Source: Winogradskyella helgolandensis (GTDB lineage Bacteria > Bacteroidota > Bacteroidia > Flavobacteriales > Flavobacteriaceae). From it: a stretch of 64,000 nt of DNA. The notes beneath the pieces were generated by a model, which saw only the letters and a list, made by a program, of their open reading frames with translations, did no database searches and was not told the DNA's origin. Below, in pieces: positions 26,149-35,278 of the stretch (position 1 is its first letter; each line of letters opens with the position of its first letter). The stretch lies in NCBI RefSeq assembly GCF_013404085.1, contig NZ_JABFHO010000001.1, forward strand, positions 3,733,501 through 3,797,500, read 5' to 3'. The translations under genes were made by a program, and so were the position numbers.

Positions 26149-26351
26149 CTACTCAAATTCAAGTTTAGGCAAACCATCAACAATATCAACGGTCTTCACA
26201 GATACATTAATAATACTCAACAACAAATCAAAAATATAGCTTGGTTGTCGTATTCTTTATTCCAATCATGATTTGATGATAGCGTAAAATCACGTCTTCC
26301 AAAAGCGTTTATCATTACTAATGAAAACAAAAACAATGCATAAGCTTTCAT
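26149..26351 (-). pseudogene. possible frameshifted remnant of a small secreted protein
   Basis: From ATG 26351 the frame reads a signal-like MKAYALFLFSLVMINAFG and then RRDFTLSSNHDWNKEYDNQ, and stops soon after (about 44 codons). In another frame the sequence continues as YIFDLLLSIINVSVKTVDIV and ends in DGLPKLEFE with a TAG at 26149. The second part reads like a natural protein end, so a single small indel may have broken the gene. The gap between the PLD gene and the CoiA-like gene holds nothing else that I can support. Confidence 0.4.
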
Positions 26352-26378
26352 CTTTTTTGGTTAGTGTTATTAACTCTT

Positions 26379-27347
26379 CTACACTCTATCTTTAAAAGTA
26401 CCTATAAACCAATCTACTGTTTTATTACTTTTTCCAAGTTCCTCCTCTAGCAAGTTCAAGATATACTTTGTATCTCTCGTAAGTTTTGAGTCTTTCATCA
26501 TAATTGCTTGATATTCTCCCTGCTTTAAGTACAGATTCAATTCTTTTGGACAATTCGGAATCTCCTTTGCTATCTCTTTGGTTAATTCTTGCAGTTGCTT
26601 TTTCTCCAAGCTCTTCAAATTCAAGTTCAAGCTTTCTTTCTTCTTCTTTAGTGTAGTCTCCAAAGTTTTCAATTTTGAGTTCAATATCTTTTTGCTCGCT
26701 GTCCTCTTTTCCTCTATTGGCTGTAAATCTTTCTGTTGCGTCAATTTCAAGTTGTTTAAACGCTTCTGGTAGACCTTCGATTTCTCTTCTAATTCTATCG
26801 ATAGCATTTCTAATTGACTCTGATTCTCCTTTAATGTCAATTTTTCTGATTCTAGACTCTGCTCTAATTCCGTCTTCAGTATCTCCAAAGACGACTTGTT
26901 GTTCATAGCCTCTTGATAGTTCTGATTGCTCCTGCTCAAGACTGCTTCTTTTGTTAAGATATCTTGTTTCCAAATTTTTAAATTCTCTTTGAAAACTCTT
27001 TTCTTCTGTACTAAATTTTTCTTCTTCAGATTCAATTGCTTGGAAACTTCCTGCAAGTTCTTCTCGTACTTCTTGGTCAATACTTGCTTCCATTTCGTCC
27101 AATCTCTGTTGCTCTGCTTTTGTAGCACTCTCAATTCTTGATATTTCAGATTCAAAGTGGTGTTCAGCTCTTTTGTACGGTTGTGATTCCATAATTCTTT
27201 TAACTGACCGTATAAGATTGCTAATTTGGTTTGCTCTGCACTTGTAAGATTCTTCGAAAATTCTTCTTTGCTCGTCATCAATTTCCCATACTCCGTTACT
27301 AGATGACTTGGAAACGTAAATATATTTGGTGTTTGCTTCGACTTCAT
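26379..27347 (-). other. 322-codon overlapping open frame inside the CoiA-like gene
   Basis: This +1 frame on the same strand has an ATG at 27347, stays open for 322 codons and ends 46 bases beyond the stop of the CoiA-like gene. The product would be Lys/Glu/Gln/Leu-rich and helical (for example YQELRVLQKQSNRDW, SQLEMLSIELEEKS), with 15-20 bulky residues at its C-terminus (NKTVDWFIGTFKDRV). Helical character follows partly from the host frame, because GAA/AGA/AAA runs read as Lys and Glu in either frame. It may be a true overprinted gene or a chance product of unusual codon use. Listed so that it can be tested, not as an established gene. Confidence 0.3.
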
Positions 27348-28008
27348 TATAGACCCATTTTACTTTTGTACTTGATTTTAATGCCTTTTCTATTTCATCT
27401 TCAGGCTTTTTTGGAATAATTATTTGAACTGTATTTAAACCTAATCGTTTTAACTTTATCCTTTTTTCATTATCTATTTTATGCGTAACAACAAACTCTA
27501 CTAACAAAATAGGCTCTTGTTTTTCATTAAAGAAAGTTATGTCTGGTCTTATTAACAAATGCCTTTCATCAATATTTGGATTCTGACCATATTTTACATT
27601 ACAATCTTCATCTTCATAAAAGGTCAATTCTGATTTTACTTTAGATGCTTCAATAATTTTTGCAGATTCTAGTAAACTTGGCAAGCCATCACTTTTGTTT
27701 GGCGGATATTTATAAACCGCTGGTAATTTTAATTGCTTTAATCTTTGTAAAATATCTCTGGCAATTAACTCTCTATACTTGCGATTAGCTACAACACATT
27801 CGGTATTGTTTTTATCTACATCTTTTGCATGATGCCTAAAATAATGCTCTCTAATTTGTCCTTTAACAGCTTGCATTTCTTTTTTACAGCCTAAGCAGTA
27901 ATAGCCATTTAAACCACTTTCTGCATTAGAAATATGAACATGGGTTGTAAAATCATCTTCAAATGCCCAATCTGTTTGAAAATCCTTTTTTGATTCTTTA
28001 CTACTCAT
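26425..28008 (-). CDS. CoiA-like nuclease with long C-terminal coiled coil
   Basis: A 527-residue protein. Residues 36-72 form a zinc-ribbon-like unit (YYCLGCKKEM, HYFRHH, then a Cys at 71), as at the start of competence protein CoiA. Residues 150-195 (LIRPDITFF, LLVEFVVTHKID, RLGLNTVQI) look like a PD-(D/E)xK nuclease core with Asp156 and Glu171. Residues about 255-500 are a charged coiled coil. It begins 12 bases after the type IIG gene, so they form an operon, and it probably acts with that enzyme. Leu codons change sharply along the gene: 14 of 19 are TTA before codon 220, and none of 18 after it. From that point a second frame (26379-27347) is also open. An SMC-like or sensor role for the coil is a guess. 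Confidence 0.8.
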   Translation of the reverse strand: MSSKESKKDFQTDWAFEDDFTTHVHISNAESGLNGYYCLGCKKEMQAVKGQIREHYFRHHAKDVDKNNTECVVANRKYRELIARDILQRLKQLKLPAVYKYPPNKSDGLPSLLESAKIIEASKVKSELTFYEDEDCNVKYGQNPNIDERHLLIRPDITFFNEKQEPILLVEFVVTHKIDNEKRIKLKRLGLNTVQIIIPKKPEDEIEKALKSSTKVKWVYNEVEANTKYIYVSKSSSNGVWEIDDEQRRIFEESYKCRANQISNLIRSVKRIMESQPYKRAEHHFESEISRIESATKAEQQRLDEMEASIDQEVREELAGSFQAIESEEEKFSTEEKSFQREFKNLETRYLNKRSSLEQEQSELSRGYEQQVVFGDTEDGIRAESRIRKIDIKGESESIRNAIDRIRREIEGLPEAFKQLEIDATERFTANRGKEDSEQKDIELKIENFGDYTKEEERKLELEFEELGEKATARINQRDSKGDSELSKRIESVLKAGRISSNYDERLKTYERYKVYLELARGGTWKK

Positions 28009-28020
28009 AATAAAAACATT

Positions 28021-31000
28021 TTAAGCCTCCTCAACAATTCTAATCTCCTCCTCAGTTAAGCCATACAACTCATACACCATTTGGTCTATTTCTTTATCTG
28101 TTTGGTTAATTTGGGTTTGTAGGGCTTGAGCTTTTTGTTTGTTTTCTTCAAAGAGGTCTAACCACTCAAACTCATCTTTTTTGGTTAGGGTTGGTACTAT
28201 TGCAAAAGGTGTGCATTCTTTTAGCTCACCTGCTTTTTCCCCTAAATTTATTAACGCGGCTTTTTCTCGTAGTTTATTATTTGCTTTTATGGCTTTGTTT
28301 AGCTCTTTTATAAATTCGCCAAAGTCTAACACGTGCCAGCTTTGTAGTTTTTTGGATAGTTTTTCTAGTTGGAATTTATGTTTGAGGTAGTTTTGGAATT
28401 TTATTATTATTGAATTTATGTTTTCTGATAAAATGTGGTTAGAATCGACTAATGCAGATATGGAATTCCCATTATTCCTTGAAATAGGAATTTCTATCAA
28501 TTGAGATTTTTTAATCTTTGGAAATAGTGCTTTATTATCGGAAAACCTTTTAGTCCAATAAAACTTAATTAGTTTAGAATTTATTTGAGCAAATAAGTAA
28601 TTCAAATTCCATTCTTCATTTTTTAAAATTAGACTATAAATAGTATTTAACAAATAAAACCCTTCCTTATCTACGGTGGCTACTGGTGTTGCCCCTATTT
28701 GCCTTATTATAATTTTATTGTTTTTAAAATACTTATCATCTCTTTTCCTATGCAACCAATTTCCATAAGATAAATAATTACCAGACCAAGTAATATTATA
28801 AGGTACAAAATCCTTACCATCTAAAAACTTAACTTGAAAATCTTTTGTTTTCTCAATACTAATATTTTCTGCTTTAAAGTTCTTACTCTTACCTGTTCCA
28901 CCAATTTGAATACCAATACATATATCAACAATCTCACCTAGTTTTGTAGCATTAACATCAATCTTATTTAAAAGATTAGATTCAACTAGACTAATATTTG
29001 TTTGGATACGAAAAAATTTATCTTCAAAAAAATCAATAATTTTGACTATTGATTTCTTTAATCCATTTTTTTGTATAATTTCAACTTCATTTACTTCATT
29101 GCTTGTAATTAACACAACACTTTCCACACTTGCATCAGGAAAAACAGTATCATCAAATAATCGTACTGCGAAAAGTAATTTATCTTTTAAAAGTTTCTTT
29201 CTAATTAAATATGCGTTTTCATTTACAAGGACAGTGTTTGGAATAATCAAGCCTATAGGTTGATTTTGCTTAATTATATTGAAACATTGTTCTATAAATA
29301 TTAAATATAAATCATATTTTCCTGTTAACAAATCATACCTCTGCTTGTAATAATTCTTAGAAACCTCATCTAAACTCTTTCCTGGCACATAAGGCGGATT
29401 CCCAATAATCACATCAAAACCACCTTTTTCAAATATTTTAGGAAATTGTGTTTCCCAATTAAAGGCTTTATCTCCTGCAACTGCTTTACTATCTATTAAA
29501 GAGTTACCACATTTAATATTAGAGCTTAAATCGTTTAATTTACGTCTTGGTTGTGCGGTGCGTAACCATAAGGATAGCTTTGCTATTTCTACAGATTCTT
29601 CGTTAAGGTCTACACCGTAAATATTATTTTCAAGAATAGTATTTTCTATATCTGGAAATTGTAAACCACCACCTAATACTTTAGTCTTCAGCTCATCAAT
29701 ATACGTGTGTTCTTTTATTAAAAAATCTAATGCTTGGTTAAGAAATGCACCAGAGCCACAAGCAGGATCGCAAATGGTCAGTTGTAGTAGCCAATCTCTA
29801 TAATCGTCTAGAATAGTTACTAATTTAGCTATTGTTGCTTTGTTCCTGTTCTTCCTGCCTTTAAAATATTCTTCTTCTTTAAAGCCTAATTCGGTTTTCT
29901 TTTGGTCGCACAATTTACCAATAGTATTTTCTACTATGTATTTGGTAATGTATTTTGGCGTGTAGAAAACCCCATCTTTTTTACGTTTTGACTTTTGCTT
30001 ATCGAAGTCGCCACCTTCAATTTCTGCATTTACACTTTCAATTTCGTTTAGTGAGTTTTCAAAAATGTGTCCTAAGATGTTAACATCTACTTGACTTTCA
30101 AAATCGTATGCTGCTAACTGACAGGTGTGTTTGTATAATAATTCACTATCAATTTCTAAGCTATCTAGTGTTTTATCTTCTTTAAATAAACCACCGTTAT
30201 AGGCATATATTTCGGCTCTTTTAGATGTTCCTGCTCTTCCTTGGTCTAAGAAGTTAAAGTATTGCTTAAATAGTGTGTATAGTGGTCTATCGTCGCCAAA
30301 ATCTACATCATCTTTCCATTTATCTAATATTTGCTGTGTGCTGTTTGCAGGTAGTAATCCTCTATCTTCTGCAAAGAAAATAAAGAGGTAACGGTCTATT
30401 AGTTTTTGAGATTTTTTAAAGAGGGTTAATTTAACGTTTTTCTCTAGTTTTAGTTGTTCTGCTTTGTCTTCATCGTTTAGTTCTTGAGATTGCGTTGTTC
30501 CTCTCAATGACGAATTCTTTAACTGTTTAGCGTTACGTTTTACTAAGTCTCTATATAGTTCACGCTTAAATACGGAATAGTCTTTATAGAATTGTTTTGT
30601 AATTTGCTCTTCTTCAACAACAGATGCTTCTTTTATTTTTAAGGGTACATTATTAATTATATTATCCTTTTGTAAGCATAGATATAGTAATGCAAAACGC
30701 TCTGGTGATAGCTCGAAGAGATTAAATTCTTCAAACTCTGTTGCATCGTTTATGTAGAATCTTAGTTTTTCGAAGTTAGAGGTTATCACATATACACAAC
30801 CTTTTTGATTGGCTTTATAATCGAATGCTTGTTTGCGTATGCTTTCTAAATCTTTGGTATTAGTTCCTTTTAATTCAATAACACCAATAGCAACATCATT
30901 ATGTAATATGGCACCATCTGCTTTACGTGCATTGGTTTGGTTTTTATATTCTGCTACTAAATTAAAATCTGCGTTAGGTTTTAATGTATAGTCTAAAATA

Positions 31001-31179
31001 TTTACAAATAACTCGGTTAGAAATATACCTTGATATTCTTCTTCTTTAGAGCTACGTATATTGTCTTGTATCGTTGGATTTAAGAAATACTTGGCGTACT
31101 TTTTATAAGCTTTATCAACTTTAATAATATCTAGTAAGTTAATGCTTTGCTTAAGTACTGAGGTTTGAAATAATGCCAT
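28021..31179 (-). CDS. type IIG restriction enzyme-methyltransferase (Eco57I-like)
   Basis: A 1052-residue single-chain restriction-modification enzyme. The N-terminus carries a PD-(D/E)xK-like site (ARKADGAIL, then GVIELKGTNT near residue 100). The central N6-adenine methylase has GVFYTPKYITKYIV, motif I DPACGSGAFL (about 468) and motif IV GNPPYVPG (about 593). The C-terminal ~350 residues are TaqI/Eco57I-type target-recognition domains with long helices. It would methylate host DNA and cut unmethylated DNA at a site that cannot be read from sequence. In the linker near residue 226 a copy of a dispersed DNA repeat is translated as SSLRGTTQSQE. It is first in an operon with the CoiA-like gene. 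Confidence 0.92.
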   Translation of the reverse strand: MALFQTSVLKQSINLLDIIKVDKAYKKYAKYFLNPTIQDNIRSSKEEEYQGIFLTELFVNILDYTLKPNADFNLVAEYKNQTNARKADGAILHNDVAIGVIELKGTNTKDLESIRKQAFDYKANQKGCVYVITSNFEKLRFYINDATEFEEFNLFELSPERFALLYLCLQKDNIINNVPLKIKEASVVEEEQITKQFYKDYSVFKRELYRDLVKRNAKQLKNSSLRGTTQSQELNDEDKAEQLKLEKNVKLTLFKKSQKLIDRYLFIFFAEDRGLLPANSTQQILDKWKDDVDFGDDRPLYTLFKQYFNFLDQGRAGTSKRAEIYAYNGGLFKEDKTLDSLEIDSELLYKHTCQLAAYDFESQVDVNILGHIFENSLNEIESVNAEIEGGDFDKQKSKRKKDGVFYTPKYITKYIVENTIGKLCDQKKTELGFKEEEYFKGRKNRNKATIAKLVTILDDYRDWLLQLTICDPACGSGAFLNQALDFLIKEHTYIDELKTKVLGGGLQFPDIENTILENNIYGVDLNEESVEIAKLSLWLRTAQPRRKLNDLSSNIKCGNSLIDSKAVAGDKAFNWETQFPKIFEKGGFDVIIGNPPYVPGKSLDEVSKNYYKQRYDLLTGKYDLYLIFIEQCFNIIKQNQPIGLIIPNTVLVNENAYLIRKKLLKDKLLFAVRLFDDTVFPDASVESVVLITSNEVNEVEIIQKNGLKKSIVKIIDFFEDKFFRIQTNISLVESNLLNKIDVNATKLGEIVDICIGIQIGGTGKSKNFKAENISIEKTKDFQVKFLDGKDFVPYNITWSGNYLSYGNWLHRKRDDKYFKNNKIIIRQIGATPVATVDKEGFYLLNTIYSLILKNEEWNLNYLFAQINSKLIKFYWTKRFSDNKALFPKIKKSQLIEIPISRNNGNSISALVDSNHILSENINSIIIKFQNYLKHKFQLEKLSKKLQSWHVLDFGEFIKELNKAIKANNKLREKAALINLGEKAGELKECTPFAIVPTLTKKDEFEWLDLFEENKQKAQALQTQINQTDKEIDQMVYELYGLTEEEIRIVEEA
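30484..30512. repeat. dispersed CGTCATTG(A/C)GAGG...GCAATCTC repeat, in-gene copy 3
   Basis: Read on the minus strand this is CGTCATTGAGAGGAACAACG followed by CAATCTCAA. It matches the intergenic copy at 24867 with one change in the first arm and a shorter middle. Its length keeps the type IIG frame open and it encodes SSLRGTTQSQ in a hydrophilic linker. Confidence 0.75.
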
Positions 31180-31367
31180 AAATATCTATACCGAGCGACT
31201 AAAAGCGTTCGTCTGTTTAATTTTAAATGCAATACACTATATAAGTGGATAATAAGGGACTCTAAAGATAGCAAAACCCTTAACGTTTCAAAATGTAACC
31301 TGTATAATTTTCACAAGATACCGACAAATAAAAAAAGTAATAGCCCCTAAATACAACGAGCTGAGTT

Positions 31368-32096
31368 TTACCCTTCTTCCGCATAAAAGAACTCATGTAT
31401 TTTAATTAAATCCCCACGGCCCATTTGTACTAAATCTTTAGTCGATTTTAGAAAAATACCTAGAGAGCGTTCGTTATACACCAACTTCATATCGTCTGAA
31501 TAATCGGTAACCACATACATGTCTCCTTCCAACTTAAAAAAGGGTATCACCAGCTTACTTTTAATCTTAACTCCTTTGTTCACAACTCGTCCTTCTTTTA
31601 AAGTGGTTTCTAAAGTAGACTCGTCCTTTTCACTTGAAGATACTTTCACATAAGCAATCATCATGTGCATCCATTCTACATCATCAATTAAGTACCAGGT
31701 GATTTTATCGAAGTTAATGCCGCTTTCACTAATCCACCCCTGACTTGTAAAGGCGAATAACACTTGCTTTTTACCATTTAGTTCAGGCTTATCCTCTGGC
31801 GTAAATTCTTGTATCTTATAAGAAATAACAGACACAGCAGACATATCTTTAAGCTTCTTACCATCAAAATCTAAGGTCTTTAAAGAAAAGCTTTCTAACT
31901 CTGGATGATGTGCCAAGATATATTGTGTGGCTTTAAGCTCGGCTTGTTCTTGCATTTGTTTTACCGCAGCAACACCAGCACCAATAGCAAGCAACCCACC
32001 TACAACAGCACCTGCTACTGCACCATCGTTTTGTGCTTTTATTTTAGTTGGTAACATCATGAAGCAAATGATGGTAAAAAGTAATAGTTTTTTCAT
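31368..32096 (-). CDS. secreted hypothetical protein with glycine-zipper segment
   Basis: A 242-residue protein. The signal peptide MKKLLLFTIICFMMLPTKIKAQ is followed at once by a Gly/Ala-rich segment (GAVAGAVVGGLLAIGAGVAAV) that could insert in a membrane or form a glycine zipper. The remainder is mixed alpha/beta (ISYKIQEFTPEDKP, ITWYLIDDVEWMHMMIAYV, LVIPFFKLEGDMYVVTDY). No family recognised. It lies 189 bases from the type IIG gene and 152 bases from the next secreted protein, on the same strand, so it is probably not part of the defence operon. Confidence 0.72.
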   Translation of the reverse strand: MKKLLLFTIICFMMLPTKIKAQNDGAVAGAVVGGLLAIGAGVAAVKQMQEQAELKATQYILAHHPELESFSLKTLDFDGKKLKDMSAVSVISYKIQEFTPEDKPELNGKKQVLFAFTSQGWISESGINFDKITWYLIDDVEWMHMMIAYVKVSSSEKDESTLETTLKEGRVVNKGVKIKSKLVIPFFKLEGDMYVVTDYSDDMKLVYNERSLGIFLKSTKDLVQMGRGDLIKIHEFFYAEEG

Positions 32097-32248
32097 TTTG
32101 AATGTCTTTTAGATTAGAGTGATTAGTCGTAGTACACAAACATAATTCAAACTATGCTACAGACCTTACGGTATTCCGTAATGAAAAAAAGGCGACGCTC
32201 TGTTAACATCCCAGATCATGTATCACGAATCACGAATCCTAAAACAAG

Positions 32249-33496
32249 CTAATCTTTTGACCTAGCTAGAATAGAGGATATGGATTTATATCCCTCTACA
32301 AAATTGACCCCAATAGAAACATAAGGCCTACCACTCTCCCCTACTAAATACCAACCATAACCAACTTTAACTGAGCGTAAGAAAGTAGATACAGATAATC
32401 CTAAGCCAACATTGGTGTTCTCATTACCATCTTGAAGCACTAAGAGTTCTGGACCAAAACTAGGATTAAAAAGATTTCTCCAAAATCTTGCTCCACTATT
32501 TAGCTTATAATGAAAACTCATACCTGAGCTTCCTGCTGGCTTAAAATTAGAATTACCAGAATTAACTCCATTTACCCAAGCAAATCCCCCGCTAGCAGTA
32601 GATTCCCATCCATAGTCTTCGTATTCAAATGTAGTTGTTAATGAAACATTACCATCAGATTCATTTGTAACTGTTATTATCAATTTATCTTTAGGTTGTG
32701 GATTAGCCATACTTGTATTTACTTCAGCTTGTATTGGTCCACGGCTAATAGCTGTAATGGTATAGTTATAGGCTAAACTTGGATTTTCATTAAGGCCTTT
32801 AGAAACTAGATTTTGTTCAAACTCCTCTTTATCAGTTTTTACTTCAACTTCAAAAAAACCACTTACGGTTATGGGTACAACTGTACCGTCAAAACGTTTT
32901 AAATAAGCGCTTACTTTTAACTTAACATCCTTATTTTTTGTTATTTTCTTATAAATACTGTCATCAAACAAAATATTAATAATAGAGCCTGGTTTAATAA
33001 AATTAGTAGAAGAAGCGTTTGCATGTTTTGTTATTATATTTTTACCATTAAATCTTGGGTTTCTTATAATAAACTTAGTAAAAGCTATAGGGTTTCGAAT
33101 ATCTTTAAATTGGATATATGCCGATTTACCATCTTTGTTGTTTTTAGAGTAATGCGACAATATATCGTTATTAGCAAACTCCAAGTCTTCTGGCTTTGTA
33201 TTTTTCACGCCTTCATCCAGCTCAAAAAGGGATGCTTTTAGCATTAATATTTTTAACTCTAAAGCTTTAATAGCTTCTCTTTGGTTTTTAATTAATCCCG
33301 AATTAACTTCTTCTGAATCCATTAATACTTTTAACAAAGCTTCCTTTGAAGCAATTAGTTTCGCTTCTGTATCTCTTAAGTGTTCTGTTTCGTAAATAAT
33401 TTTTTCACTTATCGTCATTCTATCTAGATTTTGCGAAAAGCATGGCATAACAATTATCACGATTGTCATGAAGAATACAATTTTTAGAGTTCTCAT
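32249..33496 (-). CDS. secreted hypothetical protein with N-terminal coiled coil
   Basis: A 415-residue protein with a signal peptide (MRTLKIVFFMTIVIIVMPCFSQ). Next comes a helical, probably coiled-coil part (residues 25-95: LRDTEAKLIASKEALLKVL), then a beta-rich middle and a C-terminal part with outer-membrane-barrel-like strands (GMSFHYKLNSG, VGLGLSVSTFLRSVKVGYGWYLVG, PYVSIGVNFVEGY). It could be an outer-membrane or periplasmic protein. No family recognised and no partner is clear apart from the similar secreted gene downstream. Confidence 0.72.
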   Translation of the reverse strand: MRTLKIVFFMTIVIIVMPCFSQNLDRMTISEKIIYETEHLRDTEAKLIASKEALLKVLMDSEEVNSGLIKNQREAIKALELKILMLKASLFELDEGVKNTKPEDLEFANNDILSHYSKNNKDGKSAYIQFKDIRNPIAFTKFIIRNPRFNGKNIITKHANASSTNFIKPGSIINILFDDSIYKKITKNKDVKLKVSAYLKRFDGTVVPITVSGFFEVEVKTDKEEFEQNLVSKGLNENPSLAYNYTITAISRGPIQAEVNTSMANPQPKDKLIITVTNESDGNVSLTTTFEYEDYGWESTASGGFAWVNGVNSGNSNFKPAGSSGMSFHYKLNSGARFWRNLFNPSFGPELLVLQDGNENTNVGLGLSVSTFLRSVKVGYGWYLVGESGRPYVSIGVNFVEGYKSISSILARSKD

Positions 33497-33741
33497 AATA
33501 TGGTTGGTTTTGATTAATAGTTAAAATTAACAGTAATACTAACACCAAACCATACCCAATAAAGGGTATATTTAGATTTAGAAACCTCATTTTAAACCAT
33601 TTACACCTTAACAGTTAGTAATTACACCCTATTTGCCTTGAATTAAATGCTCAGAACCTTGTAATAAAAGTATTTGGACCTATGCTTCTCGTTACAATTT
33701 TGGAAAAAACCAAAATCACTTGAAGTGACGAATTAGTGTAA

Positions 33742-34797
33742 TTACACTACGGTAGTTTCAGTCAGCGTTAATGACACAGGCCGATGATCGCTAGTTAGGG
33801 TACTAGCATTAGAACCTGCGTTGGCGCGCTCAAAAATCTCATGCTCTACACGTCCGGCTTTGGCATTCACCTTTAGCGGAAAACTGCCATTACAGAGCGG
33901 TTGACTCATTAATATATGATCTATAAGTAATGGGTTTTGGCTGGCTGGTATGTTGAGAATGGGATCTCTAAAGCGAGAGGTCCATCTTAAATCCGCGCTA
34001 TAATCAAAAAGGGCATGGTTAAAATACCTTTCAGCTGAGAGCACATCTCCTTGTAGGTTTTGGATGAGATCGAAAAAGAGGTACTGGCTTTCAAAAAAAT
34101 CTTGCCCAGGACCATCGTTACAATCTCCCAATAGTACCATACCTGGTGCTTCTAATTGGTTGAATTTAGCATTGATATAATGGCGAATGTTTCGGGCTTC
34201 TGTGGCTAACTTCACTCTGGCTTTTAGTGCGGTTTCTAAGTAATCGCCTTCTAAATTGCCGTGCGTATCTCGCTTAATACTGGTTAAATTAATTTTAGAT
34301 TTCAAATGTACGCCTATGCACTCTATTTCTTGTCCATTATCTAATTGGTAAATGAGTACTTGTGGATGGCGGTAATGTTTATGGTCGTCTGGCACAATCT
34401 TGCCCCAATAATTCACCTGCCATCGGTCGGCTGCGATAAAGGCCTGCCAAACCGTGGGTGCTTGTAAACGACATTGCGCCGCAATAGCAGGTTTTACCAA
34501 AAACCAGATCCATTGCGTGCCTCCCATATGGTTGCCGTAATCGCGATCTCTGTCACCTACTTGGTCGTTAGCTCCTTTTAATAATACAGGAATCCATTGG
34601 TTATTGAGAACGATAGCGCAAAAATCGATAATGGCTGCTTCTCCTTTTGGTCCTTCTACCAAGGCGAGGATATCTGCATCGATATCTTGTATGGTGGTTT
34701 GTACACGCTGTCTGCGGCTGAGACTATTTTGTGTGGGTTGGTCTTTAATTAAATCTTTGGCTTTTTTAATATTCCAAGTGGAAATTTTTATTGGCAT
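33742..34797 (-). CDS. endonuclease/exonuclease/phosphatase family protein
   Basis: A 351-residue protein of the EEP superfamily (DNase I, exonuclease III, sphingomyelinase and phosphatases). The opening KISTWNIKKAKDL and IDADILALVEGPKGE carry the metal-binding Asn and Glu. VLLGDCNDGPGQDFFES holds the catalytic Asp/Asn, LLIDHILMS is near the end, and TSDHRPVSLTL contains the final Asp-His. There is no signal peptide, so it is probably cytoplasmic. The substrate is unknown; nucleic acids or a phospho-ester metabolite are both possible. Confidence 0.88.
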   Translation of the reverse strand: MPIKISTWNIKKAKDLIKDQPTQNSLSRRQRVQTTIQDIDADILALVEGPKGEAAIIDFCAIVLNNQWIPVLLKGANDQVGDRDRDYGNHMGGTQWIWFLVKPAIAAQCRLQAPTVWQAFIAADRWQVNYWGKIVPDDHKHYRHPQVLIYQLDNGQEIECIGVHLKSKINLTSIKRDTHGNLEGDYLETALKARVKLATEARNIRHYINAKFNQLEAPGMVLLGDCNDGPGQDFFESQYLFFDLIQNLQGDVLSAERYFNHALFDYSADLRWTSRFRDPILNIPASQNPLLIDHILMSQPLCNGSFPLKVNAKAGRVEHEIFERANAGSNASTLTSDHRPVSLTLTETTVV

Positions 34798-35278
34798 AAT
34801 TCGATGGTATGATGATGAATAGTGATAAAATTAATAGCTATAGCAAACCATACCTAGTTATAATAGGTAGTGCTACTATGTTTTGTCAACAACGAATTAT
34901 AATAATTCATACGGTTAAGGACGCCGTATCTTAGGGATAGAATAAAACTACACAAAAGCGCTAAACCACTAACAATAAACAAGATAAAACACCATATTTA
35001 TCTTTGTAATGCATTTATTTACCACTAAGTGTTGCTATACCCCCTACCACTACTTCACCTCTAAGATTTACTCCCTAATTCTTATTTCCATATCATAAGC
35101 GGGTTGGCTATCGTTTTTTCCTACAGCCTAAAAATTTAGGGACTTGGCAGATAATTTTATGACATAAGAAAAGGCAACTATCCCTAATTGCCCTTTCCCC
35201 ATATACACTCATCCTATAATATTCCCTACAATATTATAATTATAAATAAGTGTTGGTCTGTTTAGTATGTCTGTCGTA
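34798..35278. other. intergenic region, 481 bases
   Basis: No supported ORF on either strand. On the minus strand GGGCAAttagggatagTTGCC followed by TTTTC (about 35170-35200) is a weak terminator-like hairpin that would serve the response regulator gene ending at 35279, as that gene runs toward the start of the window. Confidence 0.45.

Noticed and set aside
26578..27141. Plus-strand ORFs opposite the CoiA-like gene
   Set aside because: Phe/Ser/Cys-rich antisense frames of Glu/Lys-rich codons; a composition effect.
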